Source of the DNA: Ganoderma boninense
Lineage: Eukaryota > Basidiomycota > Agaricomycetes > Polyporales > Polyporaceae
DNA length: 64,000 nucleotides
Reading direction: 5' to 3'
Assembly: GCA_002900995.3 (NCBI GenBank)
Contig: CM035304.1
Coordinates: forward strand, 3,008,823 to 3,072,822
The notes below the pieces were generated by a model. It saw nothing but the letters and a program-made list of their open reading frames with translations, was not told where the DNA came from and did no database searches. Positions 45,321 through 55,057 of the stretch are shown here, in pieces (position 1 is the first letter of the stretch; every line of letters starts with the position of its first letter). The translations under genes and the position numbers were made by a program.

Positions 45321-47018
45321 TCAAGTGCGGCTCCGTTTGCCAAAGGTGCCCAGGTCGCTGGGCGCGACGTCATCCTCGCGAACTCGCTTTGGTCGACTCT
45401 ATTGGAAAGCACGGGCGTGACGACGGCGAGGGTAGGCTGTGAACGGGCCTCAGTATGCAGCAGCAAGACTATATATATTAGTATGTACCTGTGAACGGGC
45501 TACGAGTACATACAGTTAGCAACTGGAATGTAGGGAAGAACAGTAGCAATGAAAACTCACCCTCAGTATGCAGCAGCAAGACTGAGGGGCGGTGAGACGA
45601 GCGAAGGCAAGTATATGTGAGTAGTGGCGTGCACAGCACGGAAAGCAACGGAACGTCAAAACTAACCAAAAAGGAAACACAGCGGGCCCGGTGACTCAAC
45701 GCCCACGCGGTGCGGCCGCGATGTTGTGGGCCAGACTCGAACCCGACGACTCGAGCATGATTGCGTGCTCCAACAGACTCGGGCAGGGGGAAGGCGAGCG
45801 GGGAGGAGCGTCATAGTGTTCGAGCCCCTCCTCCGCCGGCACCGCAGCCGCGGGGGGAGCGCGCTGTCCGTCCTGCTCCCCATCCGAGTCGGCGTTTATA
45901 GCGAGTGCCGCAAAGTTGGCAGCGGGCGCAGGTCCATGGGGCTGCGCGGCGTGAACCCCCTCAGGCTCGCCTTCAGAGATCTCAGAAAACTCCGGAGACT
46001 CTGGGGAGGACGGCTCGTAGGCCTTCTCGGGTCGTTTGTCCTTGGTCTTGTCCTTGGGAAATGGCTCACGAAGGATGTTGCGGAAGAGCGCGATTACGTG
46101 CTTATGGCCGTTCAGCTTCTCTGCCAAGGCCCGTAACTTCTTCTCTTCTTCGGGAGATGGACGGTCTGGGTCGGTGTTCTCATCCTGGGGAAGAGGAGAA
46201 GAAAGGTCCGTCTCGTCGGATTCCGAGTCCGAGTCGTCTGCAACAGGAGGCTCGGCGCAAGGGTGTTGAGGAGGAGATGGACTGCCCTCAAAAGGCGCAT
46301 CGATAGCAGCGGCGGGTCTATCCAGATAATCGACGGTGTAGACGCCACAAAACCAGGAGAGGAGAGTTTTGACAAGTTTGTTCAGCGGATGGCTGTAGTC
46401 CGCTGACGGGGGCGTCAGAGCGCGTGCCGCAGGGTTGGCCCTTCGGGTGGTGCCTTGAGGTTGATCGTCAACCCACATGAACCTGAGACAGTCAAATACG
46501 TCAAAAGATTGAAGCCTTATGGAGCCTAATTGCATGACTTCGCGCTTGAATGCAGGGGCATTGAGCTGACCGGCTGAAGTCATGCCGGATGAGACGTCGA
46601 AGTAGTTCTGGAGGAACACGGATACGGATTTGTCCGGGATGTTGTGGTGGAGGAAACGCACGGCGTAGTAAATCAGTACGTGGAAGAAGCACTCGATCTC
46701 ATCCGTAGCGGTGATCATCTTCGACGGATTATCAAGAACCCGAGCGGCGGAGAATTGCAAGGTACCCTGGATATGTCACCGTCACATCAACGTGAGGTAA
46801 AATAGGAGGAAGAGAAGATGGCTTACAGTGCGACCAACCTGTCGCGGGCTGGAATGAATGCTGGTGTCTTTGGATAACTCCCAGTCCGTAAGGAGACCAC
46901 GCCAACTGCCCTTCTCATTCTTGTAGAGAAGGATGTTACCCCCACTGATGTCCCGATGGATAATTGCGATGGCCATCGCGTCGCGGTGAGCTGCCATAGG
47001 AATAAAATCAAAGTCAGA
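45321..47018 (-). pseudogene. FunK1-d protein kinase, split by a solo LTR and cut by a gap
   Basis: Fourth FunK1 gene, most like FunK1-a. Exon 3 (46990-46827) has IIHRDISGGNILLYKNEKGS and LTDWELSK, and is 164 bp as in FunK1-a. Exon 4 (from 46766) has GTLQFSAARVLDNPSK, ECFFHVLIYYAVRFLHHNIP and an acidic tail with DKRPEKAYEPSSPESPE. Upstream exons are lost in the gap at 47019, and sequence beyond the gap is unrelated. At 45775 the frame runs into an LTR and stops at 45696. On the far side of the LTR, 45399-45321 still encodes a basic kinase tail (RPKRVREDD...KRSRT, stop 45321-45323) in the matching frame, equivalent to the FunK1-a ending. As it stands it is a broken gene. Confidence 0.85.
45395..45780 (-). 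mobile_element. solo LTR with 5-bp target duplication
   Basis: The LTR is 45400-45775 (376 bp), minus orientation, starting TGTTGGAGCACGCAATCATG and ending GCTTTCCAATA. GACTC flanks it on both sides (45395-45399 and 45776-45780). It is clearly related to the 381-bp LTR at 26442-26822. With no internal region present, it is a solo LTR left by recombination between two LTRs. Confidence 0.9.
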
Positions 47019-47118
47019 NNNNNNNNNNNNNNNNNNNNNNNNNNNNNNNNNNNNNNNNNNNNNNNNNNNNNNNNNNNNNNNNNNNNNNNNNNNNNNNNNN
47101 NNNNNNNNNNNNNNNNNN
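47019..47118. other. assembly gap (100 N)
   Basis: Exactly 100 N, length unknown. It truncates FunK1-d. The sequence to its right belongs to a different context. Confidence 0.99.
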
Positions 47119-47721
47119 AGCAGTCCACAGCCCCGGACAGAGGGTGACAACGGTCATGTATGAGGGAGGGCGCACGTGGCGCTCGAGTCGCCTGCCCAAG
47201 AGGTCGATGACGATGATCTTTGCGCCGTCGGACGGGCGAAGAGGAAGGCGGTGATGGCGTGGATTCGGCAGAGGCTGTTGACCTCGAACTGTATGCGGGG
47301 AGGGGAGGGAGGAGGCACGACAATGAGTCGGGGACTACGACGACGGGCTGGATAACGTACCACAGAAATAAAGGAAGCGTCGAAGTGGCGACCGCAATGG
47401 GTCGGCAGAGATACCATGCATTGGGTCGACACCGCAACACATGAACGCGTGCAGGGTAACGAAAACGGGAAGTGCGTCGGGTCAACACCACGACACACGC
47501 TGGGCTGGATGGATGAGGAGACGAGAGGGAGATGCTGGGAAGATTGGGCCTCGACTCCGCGGAGGCTGTGCCTCGTGGGAATTTGTCAGCCCGACGACAG
47601 AGGGTGGCACTGGCATGCGTACGGGCGCTTTCCCGCTGTTCCCACCTTCCTCCTGCGACCCGTCGAGCCCTGGGGTTCCTCCTCCTCCTCCTCCTCCTCC
47701 TCCTCCTCCTCCTCCTTGGAT
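47119..47721. other. region right of the gap, possible gene remnant
   Basis: On the minus strand an acceptor-like CATACAG near 47300 is followed by an open stretch (GAKIIVIDLLGRRLERHVRP...SYMTVVTLCPGLWTA) reaching the gap. This may be the edge of a gene, but no frame is clearly right. A CTC/CTT microsatellite occupies about 47682-47717. Confidence 0.35.
47415..47498. repeat. hairpin pair, CAAC-type orientation (first member degenerate)
   Basis: Two hairpins about 57 bp apart: 47415-47443 (CATGCATTG...ACACATG with loop core CGAC, bulged) and 47472-47498 (GTGCGTCGGGT, CAAC, ACCACGACACAC). Same family as the other pairs between here and 62.6 kb. Confidence 0.6.
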
Positions 47722-47817
47722 GTTGCGGTGTTGACCGCGGCATCTGAACCATCTATGTTCTCTTATTCTGCTCCTGCTCTGCTCTGTTCTGCCCTCAGTG
47801 GTGTTGACCATTGAGGG
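47719..47817. repeat. hairpin pair, GTTG-type orientation
   Basis: 47719-47744 has arms GATGTTGCGGT and ACCGCGGCATC around GTTG; 47792-47817 has arms CCCTCAGTGGT and ACCATTGAGGG around GTTG. Nine and ten of eleven stem positions pair. The pair lies about 280 bp beyond the WD40 stop. Confidence 0.75.
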
Positions 47818-48095
47818 TGCCTACGAGTCGAAGACACAACTGAAGACACGCCTCGCTGCGAGCAAGCTCGTCAGGAAGTGGCTCGCTCGCCAGGAAGTGG
47901 ATAACGTTCACTACTGGGTGAGTATTCGCACTTTGTGTCCTCCATCAACCCTTGCTATGATTACAATCGTCCTCACGAAACTGTGGTCTACATCAGGCGA
48001 TCAACGCCAAAGTGGAGGAATATCTACGTTCCAAGCCTCTCTGACCCACTCTGCTACGACTTCCACTGGACTAACGTTCCACTGTGCGAGGTATG

Positions 48096-49561
48096 TTAAT
48101 TGGATTCATTGCGCCAAGAGTGTCCCACAGGACTCACGATAAACCTCAGGAAGCAAAGCACGACAGCAAGTTGAAGGAAGCTCGTGAGTGTAGGCTCCAC
48201 GCTTGCTGCTTTGACGCTTGCCACTTTGACGGGGGACTTGGCTGGGTTCTCTGTACGCTGAGTGCGCTTTCCTTGCCGTCCAGGCATGGTCCGCTCCCAG
48301 ATGGAAATAGATGGTTGTTTGATCGACGATGTCACACAAAGTACAATTGACCGCTCGCCGTCATAGTGTGTCTAATCACCAGTGTTATCTCTCAGCTTCC
48401 GTTACGCATTGAATGACATACCGCGATACTTTGCACGAGCTCTGTGGGATCATCGCTGTGGACCAGAGTGTCCAGAGGAGGACCTCCTTTACGCTTGTTG
48501 AAGACATAAGCCTTCCCATGGTCGCTGCCGATGATGACCACCCGACGACCCTCGCCGAATATGATTGGCTTCGGCAAGTCTGTACGGGATTTCTCTGCTT
48601 TGTAGACCGCTACTGTACCTTCTCGCGAGTTCGGGTCGTGCAAAGTGAAGCTGCCGGAGTGGGAGATTGCAATAAGCTCTTTCTTTTCGTCAATCGCGGC
48701 GAATCCTCTAAGACATTGATCAGAAAACTCTTCGTTCGAGCACCACATGTTAACTTACATTGGGTCCACGAATGACATGGGAGACCCGACGCAGTTGCCA
48801 GTGTCGTGATCGAGGATGAACCTGTTGGCGATTAGCGTCTCACCTTATATCATAGACTGTCTTACGTACATCTTTCCGTTGTGGAGGCTGAGGACGCGCA
48901 CAGAGCCATCCTCCCGAATCGACATCGCCCTCGGGATAAACACATGCGAGCGTTGACCCCAGGAGTTCCACAAATATACTAATCCCCGCCTCGTACACCA
49001 GTCGATGCAGGCGACAGAACAATCCAACAATCCAACCACAATACGAAAGCCATCATCTTGCGCTACGGAGACTGCGCTGATAATTTCGGCACTCCCCGGC
49101 ATCCGAATACGTGCTAACACAGTGAATTTCTAACCACAATCATTGATCCAGTGTATGCGCCGATGTGCTGGCCAGAGTATACTACGTACCTCATCAGAGC
49201 CAGACCAAATCACCAGAAAACCTAAGGCGGTGCCGATCAACAGTTCGTTTTCGTCCATCCAGTGCAGTATCGTCACGGCCCCGTAGACCTCTGGGTAGAA
49301 ATTCGGTATCTCGAGGGGGACGGTAGTCTTGAGCACGCGGATTTCAGGGCCTCGCTTGCCTGTATACATTGTCAGTAACATAAATTGCATGATCAACCTA
49401 CGAGACTCACCTCCGTAGGCAAACATCAGACCGTCAGGAGAGATTGCGATGGCGTAGATGGGCTGCCCCAGATCAGTAATGCGGTTTACGAGCTGGTAGG
49501 AAGCTGGCGAGCTGCCATCGTCATCTCCAGAGCTTCGAAGGCCTTCAACGAAGTTGAACAT
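48096..49561 (-). CDS. WD40-repeat (beta-propeller) protein with C-terminal hydrophobic segment
   Basis: At least five exons. It starts MFNFVEGLRSSGDDDG and continues QPIYAIAISPDGLMFAYGG, a typical first blade, then VYGAVTILHWMDENELLIGT with ALGFLVIWSG, then SAVSVAQDDGFRIVVGLLDC, GSVRVLSLHNGKM, GFAAIDEKKELIAISHSGSF, VIIGSDHGKAYVFNKRKGG, and across a last intron (GCG-GTATGT...GATTAG) THYDGERSIVLCVTSSIKQP. The C-terminus has one possible membrane segment (LQLAVVLCFLRFIV) and ends at 48096. WD40 proteins of this build form an expanded agaricomycete family of unknown role. I placed the start at 49561, since frames farther upstream read through the hairpin pair. The promoter contains that pair only 54 bp away. 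Confidence 0.75.
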
Positions 49562-49575
49562 GAAGCCGACGTTGC

Positions 49576-49712
49576 AGGTGTGTCGTTCAAGGGGGAAGAT
49601 GATGTTGCGGAGAGGTTCGTAGAGGTCAACACCTCGGCGAACTTGAAGAATGATAGACGAACGGAGATTCGTTGAGGTCAACACCTCAGCGAATTGGTTG
49701 TGGATGGATGAG
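49576..49712. repeat. inverted copy of 62446-62603, contains hairpin pair
   Basis: About 130 bp repeated in inverse orientation near 62.5 kb, with homology ending sharply at GCAGGTGTGTCG (49576). It contains hairpins 49615-49642 (arms GTTCGTAGAGGT and ACCTCGGCGAAC) and 49667-49694 (arms ATTCGTTGAGGT and ACCTCAGCGAAT), both with loop CAAC, that is GTTG in the sense of the WD40 gene. Confidence 0.85.
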
Positions 49713-50055
49713 TAGCGATGACAATGAGAGGATGAGGGGATGAGAGGGCAACTAGCGCAGGTAACGTAGGAAGGGAGTGAGAACCAGGGGAGTGAGAACC
49801 AGCCTCGGATATGAGTGGCGACTAGGCGGGGAAGCAAAACGTCGGTGAATGCATCTTTATCTTCGGGTTGACGCTCCAGCTGCTGTTGTGGTATTGATAC
49901 ATCATTTTACGGTTATCTCCCAGGAGCGTTTTACATCATATTACGGTTACAGGCATGATGTATCATAAGCCCCCGGGGCTTATGCCGGATTCTACCCAAT
50001 TAGGCAAGGCCTCCTCCGGGGCCTCCAGGGAGAGCCCCCATGCTTATCTAAGCCC

Positions 50056-50215
50056 TCCCGGGCCTGCTGTGGCTGTACCCTTTTGCTACTCCCATCAATC
50101 CTTGCCTCCCGGGCCTGCTGTGGCTGTACCCTTCTGTTCCTGCCATCAATTCTGGCCCCCGGGGCCTACTGTGGCTGTGTCCCCTTGCTTCTCCCATCAA
50201 TCCTGCCTTCCGGGA
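50056..50215 (+). repeat. approximately 57-bp tandem repeat inside the palindrome arm
   Basis: Three imperfect copies built on GGGCCTGCTGTGGCTGTACC followed by a CCCATCAATCCT phrase. The mirror copy is at about 52285-52445. Confidence 0.75.
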
Positions 50216-51174
50216 TGCCTCCTCCCATCAAATATCAACCTCCCGGCTTCCCTGGCCCAATTAGGCAAGTGCCCAGTGCCTGGGAGGTGGGGGACCTTGT
50301 TCCCCTTGCTGTTAGGCCATTCCTGGGCCGTTTCCCTTCATTGTAGGTGCGTTCTGTTCGCATTTTAAAGGCGAACAAAATGTATATACTCAGTTACTAC
50401 ATAGTGGCCCCTACCCAGACCCATAGTGCCCCCTTAGGATCGACCTAGGGGGCACTGTTTGGTGAATATCTCTTCCGTTTCTTGGCCGTTTTGGGCGCAT
50501 GAGGGCTCATTGGATTCACATTTTTAATACGCACCTAACGAGCCCTCATTCGTCCAAATCCGTCCAGCGGTCGTCCCAGAGCAAATACCTTCTCCTCCTG
50601 GGGAGCAGGTATCTGTATCTCAGCAACCCCTGGACCGTTTGCCTTGCTGTTTGCACTCACTTGTATGTCTGTTGTACTGCATTTCATGCAATGTATTCAC
50701 TTGTACATTGATAGCCAGCCCATCATGCAGGATGCCCATCAGTATGCAGCCTCTCCTACTTCGACGGCCCATATCTCCACAACGCATGGGCCGTTTTTTG
50801 TGCCCGTGGTACGCCTGGAAAGCCCTTACTCATAGCTTTCTAACAAGCCCTTGAACATCCCGAACGGACCACTGATCGTCCCGGGAGGCTGACCCTCTCC
50901 TCCTACCTCCATCTTATACTCATCCATCTATATCTCAGGCAGTTTCCCACTGTTTCCCCTCATCTTTTTTTTGCATCATAGATCTGTATTTACCTGCTAC
51001 CTGAATCCATGATCATATTTGTTATCAGGCCAGTGGATCTATTTGGGCTCCCTTATCAGTATCCTCACAGTATACACCCTATGCCCCCCTTGGCCCACCA
51101 TGGATAGGACATGTAATAGGTCGAATAAATAGAGCTAAATGAGGGCTATCCAACGCAACAAGAACCATGCAAAA

Positions 51175-51328
51175 TGGTTGAGAGGAAGCCAACTTATAGC
51201 TTGAACAGTTCCTGTTAGCTGGTTTAAGACCCTGCCTTCCGGGTTAAGACACTTGCCCGGAGTGTCTTACTGTTATACAGTGGGTCTACTGGAGTTGAAA
51301 ACATCATAACTAGGCCAATACTTGACCG
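51175..51328. other. central spacer of the palindrome
   Basis: Single-copy 154 bp joining the arms. It contains a 9-bp stem TAAGACACT...AGTGTCTTA at about 51244-51270 and a second GGTTAAGAC phrase. No coding sequence. Confidence 0.8.
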
Positions 51329-52856
51329 TTTTGCATGGTTCTTGTTGCGTTGGATAGCCCTCATTTAGCTCTATTTATTCGACCTATTACATGTCCTATC
51401 CATGGTGGGCCAAGGGGGGCATAGGGTGTATACTGTGAGGATACTGATAAGGGAGCCCAAATAGATCCACTGGCCTGATAACAAATATGATCATGGATTC
51501 AGGTAGCAGGTAAATACAGATCTATGATGCAAAAAAGATGAGGGGAAACAGTGGGAAACTGCCTGAGATATAGATGGATGAGTATAAGATGGAGGTAGGA
51601 GGAGAGGGTCAGCCTCCCGGGACGATCAGTGGTCCGTTCGGGATGTTCAAGGGCTTGTTAGAAAGCTATGAGTAAGGGCTTTCCAGGCGTACCACGGGCA
51701 CAAAAAACGGCCCATGCGTTGTGGAGATATGGGCCGTCGAAGTAGGAGAGGCTGCATACTGATGGGCATCCTGCATGATGGGCTGGCTATCAATGTACAA
51801 GTGAATACATTGCATGAAATGCAGTACAACAGACATACAAGTGAGTGCAAACAGCAAGGCAAACGGTCCAGGGGTTGCTGAGATACAGATACCTGCTCCC
51901 CAGGAGGAGAAGGTATTTGCTCTGGGACGACCGCTGGACGGATTTGGACGAATGAGGGCTCGTTAGGTGCGTATTAAAAATGTGAATCCAATGAGCCCTC
52001 ATGCGCCCAAAACGGCCAAGAAACGGAAGAGATATTCACCAAACAGTGCCCCCTAGGTCGATCCTAAGGGGGCACTATGGGTCTGGGTAGGGGCCACTAT
52101 GTAGTAACTGAGTATATACATTTTGTTCGCCTTTAAAATGCGAACAGAACGCACCTACAATGAAGGGAAACGGCCCAGGAATGGCCTAACAGCAAGGGGA
52201 ACAAGGTCCCCCACCTCCCAGGCACTGGGCACTTGCCTAATTGGGCCAGGGAAGCCGGGAGGTTGATATTTGATGGGAGGAGGCATCCCGGAAGGCAGGA
52301 TTGATGGGAGAAGCAAGGGGACACAGCCATAGTAGGCCCTGGGGGCCAGAATTGATGGCAGGAACAACAGGGTACAGCCACAGCAGGCCCGGGAGGCAAG
52401 GATTGATGGGAGTAGCAAAAGGGTACAGCCACAGCAGGCCCGGGAGGGCTTAGATAAGCATGGGGGCTCTCTCTGGAGGCCCCGGAGGAGGCCTTGCCTA
52501 ATTGGGCAGAACCCGGCATAAGCCCCGGGGGCTTATGATACATCATGCATTTAACCATAATATGATGTAAAACGCTCCTGGGAGATAACCGTAAAATGAT
52601 GTATCAATACCACAACATATGGTGTGACGCTCATAGGTACCGGAGGATCTCTCTTTTGTTTCCGCGCATCATCGTCTTATTGTTAGTGCTACCTTCCCGG
52701 TTCTCGCTATTGGCAATGCCGCTTCCTTATTGGTGGTTATTGTCGTTGTCGTTCTCGTCGTCTGCTTCGTTATCGTCGTCGCGTCATCATTTTCATCTCA
52801 TTGTCAATACTCTTATATTGGCTAGGAGCAAAGAGTCGTATCGTCAAGTTCACATC

Positions 52857-53959
52857 ATGCCCCCTACTACCCGCTTTCCGTCTCCTCCTTTAGAATTGAA
52901 TCCTGTGCCACGGCCCTGCGTCCTGCTCTTACTGCAAACCCCCCTTTCTCACTTTCGACCTCGTCGTGCTGTTCTCTGCCAGACAGAGCTGCGCCCGTTC
53001 TCTCGCTGGGCTCGAGACCGTGCGCACCCCTACGAAGGTCGCGCTGCTACCCCAGTCCGTTCAGCGACTCCTTCCCGTCAAGGCACTCCGGGCCCATCTC
53101 GTTCGCGTCACGGCACTCCGGGCCCATCTCGTTCGCGCGCCAGTACCCCGGGACCATCCCAGCCAAAAACCGTTCACTTTCCAACTGAGACGCTTCCCTC
53201 TGACGAAGGTAGCGGGAACGAGCACGATCACGAAATTACGGAGCTTCGAGGCCCAGACGCCGACGGCTTCATCCCCAAACCTCTCGGCGAGGTTGGCCGT
53301 AGAGAGCGGGGGTACTCTCTCCAGACAATCCTAGGCTGGGACGATTCCGTATACAAGCGACTCAGAAAGCAGGTCAACGTCGATATCAGCAATTACCTCG
53401 ACCATTCGCTGAGTGCGTCCAGCCAGCCGGCTGGTTTAGTGAAGGGCTTAACAAAAGTGGTGAGTCCTTTTCATTCCGCCATTAGTTCCCGCTCCCAACA
53501 CACATCGTAGATTGCTGCCAAGCACCCCATCGTCTCACGGTTCCGTGATGGCTGGCCCATCGCCGACATGATTCATCTTCGCCTTAAATATACTTCCGGT
53601 CGTAGTCGGCGTGGGCTTCCAAAGACACCGCAAGGGGAGGAGTACCCGAAAAATATTTCAGAGGCTTTGGTGAGTGGGGGATCTCCATTCAGTCCGTTAT
53701 CATAAATTTACATGGGCTACAGAAAACTTTAGAGCGAGGTAAGGCGATCGAGCGTCGCCCAGAGCCGGAGGTTGCACGAGACGTTGCACAGGCAACGAGG
53801 GCGCAGACTAGAGTACGAGAGGAGAGCGAAATGGACGGCCCATCCCCGGTCTTAATGGGTGTCAATAAGAAAGGCGAGAGCAAGCAAGTCTCGAGCCGTG
53901 GAAAGGGAAAGGCGAGGGAGGAGGAGAACAGCGACTCGGAGTACGATGACGATGATTAG
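52857..53959 (+). CDS. hypothetical Ser/Pro-rich protein with conserved core
   Basis: Three exons. The first (52857 to about 53460) is basic and Pro/Ser rich with three copies of a GTPGPSRSR-like repeat, followed by ADGFIPKPLGEVGRRERGYS, LQTILGWDDSVYKRLRKQVN and ISNYLDHSLS. After an intron (GTGAGT...GTAG) comes HPIVSRFRDGWPIADMIHLR LKYTSGR, a phrase I recognise from agaricomycete hypothetical proteins that accompany transposons. After a second intron (donor GTGAGT at about 53670) a charged tail ends DSDSEYDDDD at 53957-53959. The first-exon start is uncertain and a further small intron near 52915-52980 is possible. The function is unknown. A hairpin pair follows about 90 bp after the stop. 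Confidence 0.55.
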
Positions 53960-54044
53960 CTTGTATCGCGGTTGTGCTGTCGCAGGACGACGATAAGCGT
54001 GTAGTCGCGGGACGACTCAGATGCCAGTGTATGTCGCAGGTTAT

Positions 54045-54130
54045 AATGATGACGGGTCAACACCACGATCACCTTGAATGCAGGCTGAAGTACGCGTCGG
54101 AACATTCGCAGCGGTCAACACCGCTGCGAA
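54045..54130. repeat. hairpin pair, CAAC orientation
   Basis: 54105-54130 is a perfect 11-bp stem (TTCGCAGCGGT, CAAC, ACCGCTGCGAA). The member at 54045-54072 (ATGATGACGGGT, CAAC, ACCACGATCACC) is imperfect. The pair follows the end of the gene at 53959. Confidence 0.75.
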
Positions 54131-54288
54131 CACTTGAAATGAAATGTGCGGTGCCAGGAGTGGACGTCGGACTTTGGCTTACAGTCCTGCTGGTGGCGGT
54201 GCTGTGTGGCGGTGCTGTGTCCCACGTTAGGCGCCTTGGTTCATGCCGAAGTCCCTCCGCGTCGTTGGTCTGGTCTCCGTTCTCCCCC

Positions 54289-54364
54289 CACCTTACGGTG
54301 TTGACCCTAAGGTGATGGCTCTTGCAGATGGTTCGTCACCCTCGACGGTGTCGACCGCCGGGGG
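54289..54364. repeat. hairpin pair, GTTG orientation
   Basis: 54289-54314 (CACCTTACGGT, GTTG, ACCCTAAGGTG) and 54339-54364 (CCCTCGACGGT, GTCG, ACCGCCGGGGG). The order and stem types mirror the pair at 62142-62231 read in reverse. Confidence 0.75.
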
Positions 54365-54952
54365 TTCAATCTAATCTAAGCGACGTCCGCAGCTCCGCTG
54401 AACACCCCATCAGCCCGCTTCGTTCTAGAAGAAAAGCGGCGTATCGCACCCTGGCCCTCTTCTTGGACGGATTCAGGCAGATATTCGGCATCCGCTGAGG
54501 AAGCCAACAGAACAGGGAAATCTGTGACCTTCGACCGCTCCGCGGCCGTTGTCCGCTGATGCTAAAACCGACGTCGACCGGCAAATTTCAGTTTCCAGGG
54601 TACCCGTCCTGGACGAGCTCCTGCTCCCCTTCTGCCCCGCTTCTGCCCGCCATCCCGCTACGTTACCCCACCTCCCCGTCGCATCGCCCGAACGCTATTT
54701 CATTCGTTCGCCCTCCTCGCTATTCTCTCCCGTGCGCTCCGAGCGCCCTCTTGTACCGTACCAGAACAACGAGTAAAATAACGCGGCGGTCACGAGCGCA
54801 ACGACCTCTCAACTCGGAACAAGGGAAAACCAATCTTGGAAACTGAGAATCGGGTGGCTGTGCTTGTCTTGGTCTCTTAGGGCGCGCCAATCGACTTGCC
54901 GACCACCACGACCATCTCGTCCCATCTACCACTCCCTCCTGCCCTCCTGCCC
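54365..54952. other. non-coding leader region before the transposase gene
   Basis: Short frames at 54549-54846 lack motifs. It is bounded by two GTTG-type hairpin pairs and is presumably non-coding or promoter DNA. Confidence 0.4.
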
Positions 54953-55024
54953 ACTGCTGTCGGTGTTGACCGCAGTAGATCTTCTCCCTTGCTGTTCTCC
55001 TGCTGTCGGTGTTGACCACAGTAG
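54953..55024. repeat. hairpin pair, GTTG orientation, in the transposase leader
   Basis: 54953-54977 and 55000-55024 share the left arm CTGCTGTCGGT and right arms ACCGCAGTAG / ACCACAGTAG (one-base bulge). The second ends 33 bp before the transposase ATG. Confidence 0.7.
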
Positions 55025-55057
55025 TGTGGCTTTGTTTTTCTTCTGGTCCTCTCACCG

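Larger units (their letters stand above)
49884..52617. repeat. 2.73-kb near-perfect palindrome (foldback-like element)
   Basis: Left arm 49884-51174 and right arm 51329-52617 are reverse complements with only a few differences (for example near 49985-49997 versus 52504-52516), around a 154-bp spacer. Outer ends read TGTTGTGGTATTGATACATC on both sides. Each tip folds again (TGATACATCAT...ATGATGTATCA, 49895-49965). No matching short target duplication is visible (CAGCTGC on the left, TATGGTG on the right). Open frames inside are identical in both arms and look non-coding. Confidence 0.92.

Noticed and set aside
47275..47300. Additional GTTGACC at about 47277
   Set aside because: The flanks do not form the 11-bp stem seen in the true hairpin members.
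47798..48142. Plus-strand ORF with good-looking GTGAGT and GTATGT introns (AYESKTQLKTRLAASKLVRK)
   Set aside because: Joining the next exon gives a stop within 16 codons, and its 3' part overlaps antisense the last exon of the better supported WD40 gene. It might be a remnant, but it is not callable.
50639..51862. Identical 71-codon ORFs in both palindrome arms (50639-50854 + and 51647-51862 -)
   Set aside because: Identity is explained by the palindrome itself; composition and context show no sign of a gene.
49884..52617. Target-site duplication around the palindrome
   Set aside because: The sequences immediately outside the ends do not match at any length I tried. A shared GACGCTC lies in both flanks at unequal distances and in the same orientation, so it is not a duplication of the insertion site.
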